From contig VENG01000019.1 of assembly GCA_009711705.1 (NCBI GenBank), positions 1-64,000 on the forward strand: a stretch of 64,000 nucleotides of DNA. Reading direction: 5' to 3'. Below, one piece after another: positions 28,201 through 35,723 of the stretch; the first letter of the stretch is position 1; every line of letters starts with the position of its first letter. The DNA comes from Bacillota bacterium. Lineage in GTDB: Bacteria > Bacillota > Desulfotomaculia > Desulfotomaculales > VENG01. Below the pieces are notes generated by a model, which made no database searches, had not been told where the DNA came from, and was given only the letters and a program-made list of their open reading frames with translations. The position numbers were made by a program, and so were the translations under genes.

Positions 28201-30427
28201 TCGTCACTTCCATGCCTAAGTTGAGATGGTTGGCCGCCTTAAACAAATCCGCACGGTTTGCTTTTGTGCATAATTGTTCCTCATTCTTGTCTTCCAGTAT
28301 CAAATAAGCCAAGCGGTAATGGATAGAGGGTTTTTCTTCATCGGGAACTAACAGGTATACGGCCTGGTGAATGCGGTCATGGACAAAATTATAGACTTCT
28401 TCTCTTTTCTGAATTAAACCTTCATTTATACAGGGAAGCAAATTTTCTTCTACGGGGGCAAAAGGCAGGTTACTGATTTTTGCCAACAGGTCAGTGTCAA
28501 ATGTATTGCCGATACAGGCGGCAAACCGGAGCAAATCCAGGCTCGATTGTGGGAGTAACCGGACTTTTTCAACCAGAAAGTTCACTAGATCACCGGCAAA
28601 CTCGGCATGCTTTATTTTGTCAAGATCCCACTGCCAACCCCCACCGGGGTTATGTGTTATCAATTTATTTTTAAACATGGATCGTACCAGTTCTTTTACG
28701 AAAAGAGGGTTACCCCCGGTCTTTTCAAGAAAAAAGCGTGCAAGAGGTTCGGCTTCAGATCTTTTGCAACCGAGACTGTCGGCGGTCAGTTCGCTAAGCT
28801 CCCGCAAGGTAACCGGTTTCAATTTAATTGTCTGCATCTTGATACCTGACTGATTTATTTTTGCTGTAGACTGCTTCAAAGGATGGTCTTCCGCTACCTC
28901 TTCCTGCCGGTAGGCACCTATCAGCAGGAAATGCTGCACATCAAACTTAGTGAAAAGAGTTTCTATAATCTTTAAGGTTCCTGAATCCGCCCACTGCAAG
29001 TCATCTAGGAAAATAACCAAAGGCTCTTTCTTTTTGGCAAACAGCTGCACCAAGCTGTAAAATGCATAATGAAAACTTTCCTCAATCTCCATGCTGAACA
29101 CAGGGGGGCGGTTCTCTCGTGTTTCCTGAAGAGGAACACGAGAGAACCGTCCCCCTGTGTTTTCTCCAAGGAGCTGTTCAATATACGGCATTATTTCCGC
29201 CAAATAAGAAATATCAGTGCCAAGTTTTTCTTGAAGCTTTTTTTTCCATGTAATCACATCTTCCCTGCTCCTGCTCATGATCCACCCGAACAGCTGCCGG
29301 AAAGCTTGAACTAAAGGTTCATACGGAACATCACTTTTTAATGTATTGAATTTTCCAACCGTAAAGAATCCGGGAGAGTTTTGCACCTGTTCTTGAAACT
29401 GCTGTACCAGCCTCGTTTTTCCGATCCCCGCCTCACCGGCAAGCATGATTATTTCACTCCGGCAACTACCAACTCTTTTCAATGTTTTTTGTAGTGATTG
29501 CAGTTCCTGTTCCCTACCATGATATTTTTCCGAAACACGCAATACCACCGGGATATCATGCCGGGCCGGCGTAAAACAGGAAATACTTTTTTTCTTCTTC
29601 CACTCATCCAAGCAGCGCTGTAAATCCTTTTTCAACCCGTAAGAACTCTGGTACCTGTTATCGGGATCCCTAGAAAGGAGCTTCATAACTATTACAGACA
29701 GAGCTTCCGGCACCTGTGCATTTACCCGCCGGGGAGGAATAACTTTTCCGGCAGTCAGGGCATGAAATAATTCCAACGGAGTGCGGCCTTCAACGGGCAG
29801 GCAACCGGTTAACATTTCATAAAAAAGCACACCCAGGGAATATAGATCTGAACGCCGGTCCACTGGCCCGTTTAAACAACCCGTTTGCTCCGGCGAAAGG
29901 TATAAAAAAACATGAAAACTATTCGTAAAAATAAATATTTGCTTATCTTCCGTCCGGGTTGTTACTATTTTTGCCGCCCGACTAAAATCACTGAACTTTA
30001 CTCGGTTTTCCTGATCCTCCAAAAATATACTTTCGGGATAACAACAACCCAGAATAATATCCTGATCATGCAACCGGGAAAGATTATCAGTAAGATCAAC
30101 GGCAATATCTAAAAATGCTTCCGGAGACAATTTCCTTTGCTGCAAGTGTTTCCGCAAGGTTAATAATTTACCCGCGCTCACTTCCAGAAGGTAGGTGCCG
30201 TCACTGAGATATATTTCTTGAAACTCAAGTTTCCCGGGGAAATCAAATTTTTTAATAATTTCCAATTCTCGTTTGATTTCTCTTCTTGCCCGGTCTGCGT
30301 CCTTACCGGCAAGGGGCAGCCTGATTAAAACCGTTTTTAAATCATCGTTCTTTAAAGCCAGGTAAGCAGCCGAATATTCGGTTCGGTAAATTTGTTGCTG
30401 TAATTGATATGCTTGACTTACAATCAT
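25247..30427 (-). CDS. Giant pseudokinase-AAA-TPR-GAF-histidine kinase
   Basis: A 1726-residue signalling protein. Residues 1-280 have a Ser/Thr-kinase fold but the catalytic HRD loop reads ILGCCYPESI and the VAIK lysine is Arg (VLIR), so it is probably a pseudokinase. An AAA/STAND ATPase follows with Walker A GEAGIGKT (about 330) and Walker B FLDDLQWAD (about 475), then some 600 residues of TPR-like helices. A GAF domain (about 1330-1475), a HisKA_3 dimerisation helix with His in REIHDTVGH (about 1538) and a HATPase domain (N box ITNGVRHG; DFGKG; GFGLKSMQER) end the protein. The 30576 and 23605 response regulators are likely partners. A palindromic element lies in the coding frame at residues 423-444. 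Confidence 0.88.
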   Translation of the reverse strand: MIVSQAYQLQQQIYRTEYSAAYLALKNDDLKTVLIRLPLAGKDADRARREIKRELEIIKKFDFPGKLEFQEIYLSDGTYLLEVSAGKLLTLRKHLQQRKLSPEAFLDIAVDLTDNLSRLHDQDIILGCCYPESIFLEDQENRVKFSDFSRAAKIVTTRTEDKQIFIFTNSFHVFLYLSPEQTGCLNGPVDRRSDLYSLGVLFYEMLTGCLPVEGRTPLELFHALTAGKVIPPRRVNAQVPEALSVIVMKLLSRDPDNRYQSSYGLKKDLQRCLDEWKKKKSISCFTPARHDIPVVLRVSEKYHGREQELQSLQKTLKRVGSCRSEIIMLAGEAGIGKTRLVQQFQEQVQNSPGFFTVGKFNTLKSDVPYEPLVQAFRQLFGWIMSRSREDVITWKKKLQEKLGTDISYLAEIMPYIEQLLGENTGGRFSRVPLQETRENRPPVFSMEIEESFHYAFYSLVQLFAKKKEPLVIFLDDLQWADSGTLKIIETLFTKFDVQHFLLIGAYRQEEVAEDHPLKQSTAKINQSGIKMQTIKLKPVTLRELSELTADSLGCKRSEAEPLARFFLEKTGGNPLFVKELVRSMFKNKLITHNPGGGWQWDLDKIKHAEFAGDLVNFLVEKVRLLPQSSLDLLRFAACIGNTFDTDLLAKISNLPFAPVEENLLPCINEGLIQKREEVYNFVHDRIHQAVYLLVPDEEKPSIHYRLAYLILEDKNEEQLCTKANRADLFKAANHLNLGMEVTMKHGDKVRGTQLNLLAAKMAKQTAAFFSALQYLKTGLALLDENLRHSHYRLLVEINLEYLECLYLCDYYLEGDRLYQELIQTVKDKPDRVKLRSVKALYYTKKNFDWEAVRVGLDGLRELGYNIPEKPSTIYIGRELLKVRLLLQKVGIDRVEVLEPASDPEKKAAMDILIILGPCAYNLDDDFLFAVSLKVCELSLRYGNFSNSCTGYMMLAMVYVVQMKNFKWGEPLGKIAMRLAERNGTDNDKCTVNFLYGAFYLPWLEHTGRSEIYLTRAKEYGLAASDLTFAGYALIFEVISMHFRGVPLQELDDRIDNNMQYSSRINDPCYVHTLMVYKQLVRNLQGLTSEAGSFNDNSISEKDFLISFRGMEVRERDKFDYYLLKGQVDYLLGCYNRALSSLKEADLLAKLYFGEIYLADLDFYYCLTILARYHRFAFKEKVRYRLQLLKKYRRLRGWARRCAANFEHKYLLIAAETARVKGKDTKAFYLYEQAISSAKRDHYFQNAAIACECAAGFCFSRDLTGTGKKYLHDALEGYRGWGATIKVRQLEEQYPWLVKDENRQDPAAVEAASAMDEAQNLTQMVDVEAIFRATRILSREVVLEDLLEKMMEIVLQNAGAERGALLFKEDEGLYVKAAAEIEAKQKRITALQSVPLEKSEQLPRSVVNYVARSAEIIVLDHAARKGMFADDPYIMDRKPASVLCLPMIQQNKVAGVLYMENSGTAGCFDSARVETLRLLSAQMAVSMENAGLYKQLQRLNVTLEDKVEERTAELAEFQKETAEALMEQSRLQERNRIAREIHDTVGHTLTSVLIQIEAGKRLLAKSSDLALEKLELSLNQVRKGLNEVRKSVRLLGESGSQDEMLHIEEFLQEIMKNTGISVKYHISEELKLNPAQRHVIYRALQEGITNGVRHGGSRSFEFSITENNDALKFILKDFGKGTDEVRFGFGLKSMQERVREWDGALEVHSQAGEGWSIIITVPLSKNN
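29097..29161. repeat. Palindromic element inside coding frame
   Basis: A 65-base inverted repeat with 29-base arms (AACACAGGGGG...CGGTTCTC...GTGTTTCC and its complement), one mismatch, one bulge and a TGAAGA loop. It sits in the AAA domain coding region between a helix and Walker B and adds about 22 in-frame codons (ENTGGRF...RENRPPVF) with no stop. Confidence 0.85.
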
Positions 30428-30575
30428 AAATACCCACCTTGAAGCAAGTTCTTAATTAGGTGGAAACTCTTTTTCCTCCACCTTAATTTTAGAACTGCAA
30501 ATGCATGACTTACACTAAGTTTATCCCGGTGAAACTAACTATCAGGTAAAAACTGCATCTGACTAAAGTTTTACT

Positions 30576-31259
30576 TTAGTCTTGATTTTTTCTGATTTTA
30601 AAATATTTTTTTAAGTAGGAAACGGCCATATTTCTATCATTGGTCCCCAATTTCTCATAAATCACAGTGATATAGTTTTTGACCGTTCCTTCGGTAAGAT
30701 TTAAATATTCGGCAATTTGGCGGTTATTTCTACCCTTTACCATCAAAGCCGCAATTTCTTTCTCACGGTTTGAAAAATGGACCTTATCAAGTTCTCTATA
30801 TGCAATTTCATTTCTCATCTCTTCCACGGTGAGTACTTTTGACAAACTGGAAGCAAGCTTACCAGCCACCTTTGCTGGCAAGATCAAATCCCCTCCGGCT
30901 CCCTGACGAACCGCTTCAATTAGCCTCTCACCCCGCATGTCTTTTAATAAAAAGCCATCTGCCCCGTTAGCCAGAGCATTAATAATATATTCCTCCTGGT
31001 TAAAAGTAGTCAGCATAAGTACCTTTACAAGGGGAAAATCCCGTTTAATTAATTTAACACACTCTACGCCGTCCATTTTAGGCATTTGAACATCTAGTAA
31101 AACCACATCCGGTAATAATTCTCCCGTGATTTTATAAGCTTCCCGGCCGTTGCCGGTGGTGTAAATAACTTCTAAATCCTCCTCCAGATCAAGAATGGTC
31201 TTTAAACCATCCCTCATGAGAACCTGGTCATCAGCTATGATTATTTTAATTTTCGTCAT
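30576..31259 (-). CDS. NarL/LuxR-family response regulator
   Basis: A 227-residue regulator: receiver (D10, D11; phospho-acceptor D56 in VVLLDVQMP; Lys in FLLKDM) and C-terminal HTH (REKEIAALMVKGRNNRQIAEYLNLTEGTVKNYI). It lies directly upstream of the large histidine kinase and would be its output partner. A hairpin at 30452-30488 lies between the two genes. Confidence 0.92.
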   Translation of the reverse strand: MTKIKIIIADDQVLMRDGLKTILDLEEDLEVIYTTGNGREAYKITGELLPDVVLLDVQMPKMDGVECVKLIKRDFPLVKVLMLTTFNQEEYIINALANGADGFLLKDMRGERLIEAVRQGAGGDLILPAKVAGKLASSLSKVLTVEEMRNEIAYRELDKVHFSNREKEIAALMVKGRNNRQIAEYLNLTEGTVKNYITVIYEKLGTNDRNMAVSYLKKYFKIRKNQD

Positions 31260-31408
31260 ACGTGTTCCTCACTCATGAACATTATATGGATTGATGTTAT
31301 GGCTATACTTGAGATAATTAATTTCCACAAAAATCTTTCGTTTCCTGTTATTTTTTAAATAGATATGTCGAATAAAAAATGTAGCGTACCCCTCTCTTTA
31401 CCACGATA

Positions 31409-31558
31409 ATGGCAGAAACCCATGATGGATTATGTTATGAACACGGGAAAAAAGCATACAGAAAGACTTTAGAATTGGACCTAATTAACGAGGAGAATGA
31501 GGTGTTAATCTACCGGACCTTCCCCAAAAAATTAAAAACCCGCAAGCCTTTTCATTGA
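31409..31558 (+). other. Short open frame, possible gene remnant
   Basis: A 49-codon plus-strand frame from ATG to TGA without a ribosome binding site. Its end lies in the tRNA terminator stem. Composition is protein-like (CYEHGKKAYRKTLELDL) and it may be a decayed gene end. Otherwise 31260-31536 holds nothing recognisable. Confidence 0.2.
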
Positions 31559-31572
31559 AAGGCTTGCGGGTT
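31537..31572 (-). terminator. Terminator of tRNA-Pro
   Basis: Perfect stem AACCCGCAAGCCTTT / AAAGGCTTGCGGGTT with a 4-6 base loop, followed on the minus strand by TTTTTAATTTTTT. It is about 18 bases past the tRNA 3' end. Confidence 0.9.
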
Positions 31573-31589
31573 TATTTAAAGTTAAAGAC

Positions 31590-31667
31590 TGGTCGGAGCG
31601 ACACGACTTGAACGTGCGGCCTCTACCACCCCAAGGTAGCGCTCTAGCCAAACTGAGCTACGCCCCG
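31590..31667 (-). tRNA. tRNA-Pro (anticodon GGG)
   Basis: A complete cloverleaf on the minus strand: acceptor CGGGGCG/CGCTCCG, D stem GCTC/GAGC, anticodon stem CTACC/GGTAG with loop TTGGGGT (anticodon GGG), T arm with TTCAAGT loop, discriminator A and encoded CCA. It has its own promoter and terminator. Confidence 0.93.
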
Positions 31668-31696
31668 ACAAATGTGTTTTTTCAACTGCAAAGACT

Positions 31697-31725
31697 ATTA
31701 TACATATTGCCATCAGTAAAGTCAA
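31697..31725 (-). promoter_or_regulatory. SigA promoter of tRNA-Pro
   Basis: TTGACT, 17 bases, TATAAT on the minus strand, 30 bases upstream of the tRNA 5' end; a near-consensus promoter. Confidence 0.85.
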
Positions 31726-31735
31726 GGTAAAATTA

Positions 31736-32425
31736 TCAGTCTTCCCGCTTATATATAATTACTTGCGAGTGTCTCCACCAAATTTCGGGATGATCAAAAT
31801 CCAGGCCGTTGTCACTACGACACATAGACCACTTGTTGGGCCCTTTAAGTACGTAATTTTGCCATCCTGCAAAATCATTATATGTTTGGCGAGTTCCACA
31901 CTGTTCTATATCACCTACAAGGATATAAGACTTAACGGTTTCATTGGCCCTAAACTGCGGACTCCAGTCTTCACCCGGAGGCATCCAGCTGCATATGATA
32001 AGTTCTGGTTGGTATTTACTTATTGCTGACTCGCAATCCAAAGATTCAGGCAAGTCCGGGTTATCCAGCACCCTTTGGGGCAGTGGTTGGGTGAAGTTGT
32101 CGACGGCATAGATATCGATTCCGCGGGTACGCATTGACCGGGCGAGCTCGCCACTGCCGGCTCCAACTTCCAGGATGGGGTCTAGTTTTAACTTGTTTAT
32201 CTCTTCGGCCAGGGAGTCATTAAACTCTTTATTTAGTATTTGGTATATACCGAATTTGTCACAGTAGGCTTTAAGTAGCGATAGGCGGCAAATGACGGCA
32301 TTGTCTATCCACTCGGCCTCTGGGTCGTATTTAACAGGACAGTCGGCAAATTCATTTTTGAGCCACTTTTTTTCTTGCTCTACTTTTTCCCTGATGCTTT
32401 TATAACCAAAAAGTTCTAAAGACAT
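31736..32425 (-). CDS. Class I SAM-dependent methyltransferase-like protein
   Basis: A 229-residue protein started at the ATG at 32425, which has GGAGGG ahead; the frame is open nine codons further. The SAM-binding loop ILEVGAGSGELARSM and the following acidic IDIYAVDN strand fit a Rossmann methyltransferase. The C-terminal part is rich in Trp (WSPQF, GWQNY, IWWRHS). Substrate unknown. It is divergent from sigK. Confidence 0.75.
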   Translation of the reverse strand: MSLELFGYKSIREKVEQEKKWLKNEFADCPVKYDPEAEWIDNAVICRLSLLKAYCDKFGIYQILNKEFNDSLAEEINKLKLDPILEVGAGSGELARSMRTRGIDIYAVDNFTQPLPQRVLDNPDLPESLDCESAISKYQPELIICSWMPPGEDWSPQFRANETVKSYILVGDIEQCGTRQTYNDFAGWQNYVLKGPNKWSMCRSDNGLDFDHPEIWWRHSQVIIYKRED

Positions 32426-32626
32426 TTTGTCCCTCCAAATAATTTCAGTCAAATTGATAGTATCATACTTTTAATATTATACGACAGGAAGGCGAGCTTT
32501 GAAAAGCGACGATAGAAAATTTACCCATTACCGAACCTAGAACAATTTTCTTTCGGACAGACACCGAATGCATTGTCAAACCATATAATGTAGAACCTAT
32601 TGTTTTGAAAAAAGGAGGAATGCTCT

Positions 32627-33049
32627 TTGCCTGGTTTGTGGACCTTAGCTATAGCGTCGTTTATTCATGGGTTAATGTTATTGTTCTCTTATATTGCAAA
32701 TAACAGCTTTCCAAAGCCTCTTTCGGAGGAAGAGGAAGTAAAGTATGTTAAGCTGTTAATGGAAGGCGATGAAAAAGCCCGTGAAGTATTAATTGAAAGG
32801 AATCTGCGCTTGGTAGTCCACATTATAAAGAAATTCGAAGGATCGGGTGAGGAATTTGACGATTTGGTCTCTATTGGAACCATAGGATTAATTAAAGCAA
32901 TAAAGACATTTAATTCCGGCAAGTCCACCAGGCTGGCAACCTACGCTTCGCGGTGTATAGAAAATGAAATTTCACTGACAAAGGCTAGCGTAATTTACTG
33001 GAAATGTCGGACATTACATCCATCTCTGGAAGTCTGGCTATTACAGTAA
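32627..33049 (+). pseudogene. sigK: sigK 5' half, interrupted by element
   Basis: The frame starts at TTG with AAGGAGG eight bases ahead. Residues 1 to about 114 match the N-terminal half of sporulation sigma factor K ([56 protein letters not shown]). Similarity stops abruptly after IENE; the next 26 codons are unrelated and end in a stop. The lost part would hold region 3 and the region 4 DNA-binding domain. The break is at the same residues as the Bacillus subtilis spoIVCB/spoIIIC junction as known for the skin element. A functional gene would need excision of the downstream DNA, so pseudogene here means split, not necessarily dead. Confidence 0.88.
32963..32967 (+). other. Putative att core AATGA in sigK
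   Basis: AATGA lies exactly where sigma-K similarity ends. The Bacillus subtilis skin element recombines at a 5-bp AATGA repeat in sigK. The matching second copy next to the sigK 3' half was not found before 64000. Confidence 0.6.
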
Positions 33050-34487
33050 TGTTTATATTTCGGAGGCCATTACCTCCCTGTATGCCACGGCCTGATACGA
33101 TGATCTGAGAAACTAAGGCACGGACAAGTGCCTTTTTTTCATCAAACTCCAGGTTGTCAAGGCGAGCTAACAACTCCTTTGCAACTTTTTTCAATTCTCT
33201 AGCCCTTGCTGTTGCTCCTTGAGTTATCTGCAGAGAGGTCGTCAATTCCCTTTCGCGCTGCTTAAGCCTTTCTTTTCTCCGTTTAAGCTGTCCCAGTTTG
33301 TTTTTAATTTTAGTATCTAATTCAACCAGACCTGAAGATATCGTGTCTATTACCGACTCCCGACCTTTTTCTACATCCTTTAGGTGTTTTTGGACATGCT
33401 CTAATTCTTTTTTTAGGGTATTACCGCCTGGTGACATTTGCATTACTTCTTCTATAATTGCATCAGGATCCTGCAGCCAGGAACAGACTTGTTCCCATAC
33501 AGCATTTTCAATTGGAGCGGTTGGTATTGATTTACTAGGCTGACACCCTGAGCTTTTTGCTCCCTGATAGTTCTTTCTGCATGTATAACGCTTAACCATA
33601 TTCCCCCACCACTTAGTGCATAAGCCTGTCATGGTATTCCCGCAGTCAGAACAAGTAATTATGCCGGATAAAAGGTATTGTGTTTGTGGTTTACCGGCCC
33701 ATAGCCGCCGGGCTTCTTTGAGTTTTTCCTGGGCCTTATCCCATGTTTCCTTAAGTATAATAGAAGGAACTGAAATTACCATGTCTTTGTAGTGCCATTC
33801 ACCTATATAAACAGGATTCTGAAGTATTTGGCGTACCACTTGCCGGTGCCAATGGGGACGTCCCTTTTTTGTGGGAATCTCTTCCTCGTTTAGCCATCTT
33901 GCCACACCATTAATCCCCATATCCGTTGAAATAAAAAGGCTGAAGATTTTTTTTACCACTTCAGCCTCAGCTTCCTTTATTTTAGCCTGGCCCGTTTCGG
34001 TATCATGAGTATACCCATAAGCATAAAAACCCATGGGTAATCCTCCTTGGCGGGCTTTTTGTGTTTTGCCGCGCACCATACGATCGCGTATTTTTTCCCG
34101 TTCAAATTCTGCAATGGCACCACGTATAGAATAAAATAGTCGACCTTCAGGTGTATCCTGCCAGGTAAAGTCCAGGAATTCTAATCTTACCCCTGCTTTT
34201 TCAATATCCTCCGTTAAAAGCAGTTGATGGGCCAATTTGCGAGAGAGACGGTCCGGGTCACGTACAATTATAATGTCAATTTCACCGGCCTGAACTGTTT
34301 CTCGTAGTTGTATTAGCCCAGGCCTGTCTAGTGTTGTTCCGGAAACACCCTCATCTGCGAACTCATTTATTTTGGATGCCCCAAGTACAGTTGCGCGGGC
34401 GCGGCAGGCTTCCCTTTGTTCAGCCAGGGAAAAGCCATGCCGCGCCTGTTCATCGGTGCTTACTCGGACATAGGTTGCTGCCCGCAT
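32985..34487 (-). CDS. Large serine recombinase, SpoIVCA-like
   Basis: A 500-residue large serine recombinase. The N-terminal resolvase domain has the catalytic Ser in YVRVSTDEQ, the Arg region [16 protein letters not shown] and [19 protein letters not shown]. Then come a recombinase domain ([25 protein letters not shown]), a zinc ribbon (CSDCG...TCRKN) and a long coiled coil near the C-terminus. Its stop lies 18 bases from the sigK break, pointing toward it. By position it is the excisionase that rejoins sigK, the role of SpoIVCA in Bacillus. Confidence 0.9.
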   Translation of the reverse strand: MRAATYVRVSTDEQARHGFSLAEQREACRARATVLGASKINEFADEGVSGTTLDRPGLIQLRETVQAGEIDIIIVRDPDRLSRKLAHQLLLTEDIEKAGVRLEFLDFTWQDTPEGRLFYSIRGAIAEFEREKIRDRMVRGKTQKARQGGLPMGFYAYGYTHDTETGQAKIKEAEAEVVKKIFSLFISTDMGINGVARWLNEEEIPTKKGRPHWHRQVVRQILQNPVYIGEWHYKDMVISVPSIILKETWDKAQEKLKEARRLWAGKPQTQYLLSGIITCSDCGNTMTGLCTKWWGNMVKRYTCRKNYQGAKSSGCQPSKSIPTAPIENAVWEQVCSWLQDPDAIIEEVMQMSPGGNTLKKELEHVQKHLKDVEKGRESVIDTISSGLVELDTKIKNKLGQLKRRKERLKQRERELTTSLQITQGATARARELKKVAKELLARLDNLEFDEKKALVRALVSQIIVSGRGIQGGNGLRNINITVIARLPEMDVMSDISSKLR

Positions 34488-34633
34488 TTCGCCTGCTCCT
34501 TCTCAATAATTTTTTTAGCTAAAAAGCGGTATGCATCACGGAGTCCTGAATGCCCTGAGCGAATAACTTTAACCGAGACGGTTAGGTTGTTCTTTTCCTT
34601 TTTAGATGTTTTAAACTCTGCTGTATATGGCAT
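34460..34633 (-). CDS. Small basic protein coupled to recombinase
   Basis: A 57-residue frame from ATG at 34633 with AGGTGG ahead. Its last nine codons overlap the recombinase start in another frame. It is rich in Lys, with a VSVKVIRSGHSGLRDAYRFLAKKI core. The overlap suggests translational coupling; a recombination directionality factor is one possibility, not shown. Confidence 0.5.
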   Translation of the reverse strand: MPYTAEFKTSKKEKNNLTVSVKVIRSGHSGLRDAYRFLAKKIIEKEQAKCGQQPMSE

Positions 34634-34748
34634 TTAATAACCACCTGCCTTTACAGATATGTATATTTTTTTTTGCATGTCCAAGTTAACTAGTATAATT
34701 TGGAACTTATTTGAAACCCCATAAATTCTATGGTATTCCTTTTACAAA

Positions 34749-34785
34749 AAAGACCCCGAGATTTATTTAAAATCTCGGGGTCTTT
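34749..34785 (-). terminator. Terminator
   Basis: Perfect 15-bp stem AAAGACCCCGAGATT/AATCTCGGGGTCTTT, followed on the minus strand by a T run. It overlaps the end of the Rpn-like fragment. Confidence 0.88.
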
Positions 34786-35087
34786 GGGGAGAGGTGGGAT
34801 TTCTTCATTTTACTCACCTCAATCACCTTCATAATAATTTCCTTTGACAGCTTAAGAGAGCTGATGACAGCCAGGCCCAAAAAGAGACTGGCACGATCCT
34901 GTTCCGATTCTACTTCTCTTTCAACTCGCCTCGAGCATGTTTCAAGAACCTCTTGTGGGGAATCAGAATGCCGCATGAGCGGTACCAGTGGCAGCAATCC
35001 TATTGGTGCACCATGAATAAACTCTCGTCCGTTCATTTCGTTAAGATTAAATTGCCGGTAGTTAAAATCTATTACCGTTATGTCCAA
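34767..35087 (-). pseudogene. C-terminal fragment of Rpn/PD-(D/E)XK transposase-like nuclease
   Basis: A 106-residue frame with YRQFNLNEMNGREF and GLLPLVPLMRHSDSP, resembling the C-terminal half of Rpn-family recombination-promoting nucleases. The N-terminal nuclease core is missing; upstream the frame runs only about 25 codons into the Spo0E-like gene. The start (TTG at 35087) has no ribosome binding site. Probably a remnant. Confidence 0.5.
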
Positions 35088-35145
35088 GTATTCGTATTTA
35101 TACGCTTTACGATAGACAAACCGTTCCTCCTGGAACCCGGTTTTA

Positions 35146-35322
35146 TTAGTTGTTATAACCGTGAACTTGGGCTTTTTGATAGGCTATCAAGTATTCATCC
35201 AGTTCCTGACTTATTTTTAGCACTTCCTCACTTGTCCGTGAGCGAGAAGTCGATAAACTGTTTAGAGTGTTTCGCAACTCCTCAATGATTATTTCCAGAT
35301 GAGTCAAATCAGCGCAAATCAT
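35146..35322 (-). CDS. Spo0E-like aspartyl-phosphate phosphatase
   Basis: A 58-residue protein with the Spo0E-family signature ISQELDEYLIAYQK in its second helix. Such proteins dephosphorylate Spo0A~P and delay sporulation. The ATG at 35322 has GAGGTG seven bases ahead and directly follows the HTH gene stop, so the two are coupled. It lies 2.2 kb inside the putative sigK element. Confidence 0.75.
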   Translation of the reverse strand: MICADLTHLEIIIEELRNTLNSLSTSRSRTSEEVLKISQELDEYLIAYQKAQVHGYNN

Positions 35323-35625
35323 TTACCGGCACCTCACTTTCATTCCTGGAACAAGTTTAGCCGCCGCTTCACGGTCTTGCAGTTTCTTAATTCGCCTATA
35401 CACCCCGGTTCTTTCAATGTTGTAACATTTCGCCACCTCACTATAAGTCATGCCACTTTCCTTCATCCTGGACATATCTTGTGTATCTTCAATGGTATAT
35501 ACATCCCCGCCAACTGGGTACTCAGGGCATAATCTTTCGAGCGCTTGTTCAGGGGTATATTTTAAAAGAATACATAGAGCCAAAGCACTCCAGGTTACTT
35601 CCTCTCTGAGTTTGCCCCGGTACAT
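35323..35625 (-). CDS. HTH protein, small
   Basis: A 100-residue protein with a resolvase-type helix-turn-helix (MKESGMTYSEVAKCYNIERTGVYRRIKK). The start has GGTGGTGTAGG ahead. Its stop adjoins the Spo0E-like start. The N-terminal half (LALCILLKYTPEQALERL) is a short helical part. Likely a regulator. Confidence 0.65.
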   Translation of the reverse strand: MYRGKLREEVTWSALALCILLKYTPEQALERLCPEYPVGGDVYTIEDTQDMSRMKESGMTYSEVAKCYNIERTGVYRRIKKLQDREAAAKLVPGMKVRCR

Positions 35626-35660
35626 TCCTACACCACCTTGTTACTCATTTATGTAATAAA

Positions 35661-35680
35661 AAAACCGGGTTTTTACCCGG
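35661..35680 (-). terminator. Terminator
   Basis: CCGGGT/ACCCGG stem followed on the minus strand by TTTTTTTATT, 45 bases past the 35724 gene. Confidence 0.8.
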
Positions 35681-35723
35681 CAACCTTATTTGTGTATGCC
35701 GCGCCTCCAGGCGCCCGGCTATA

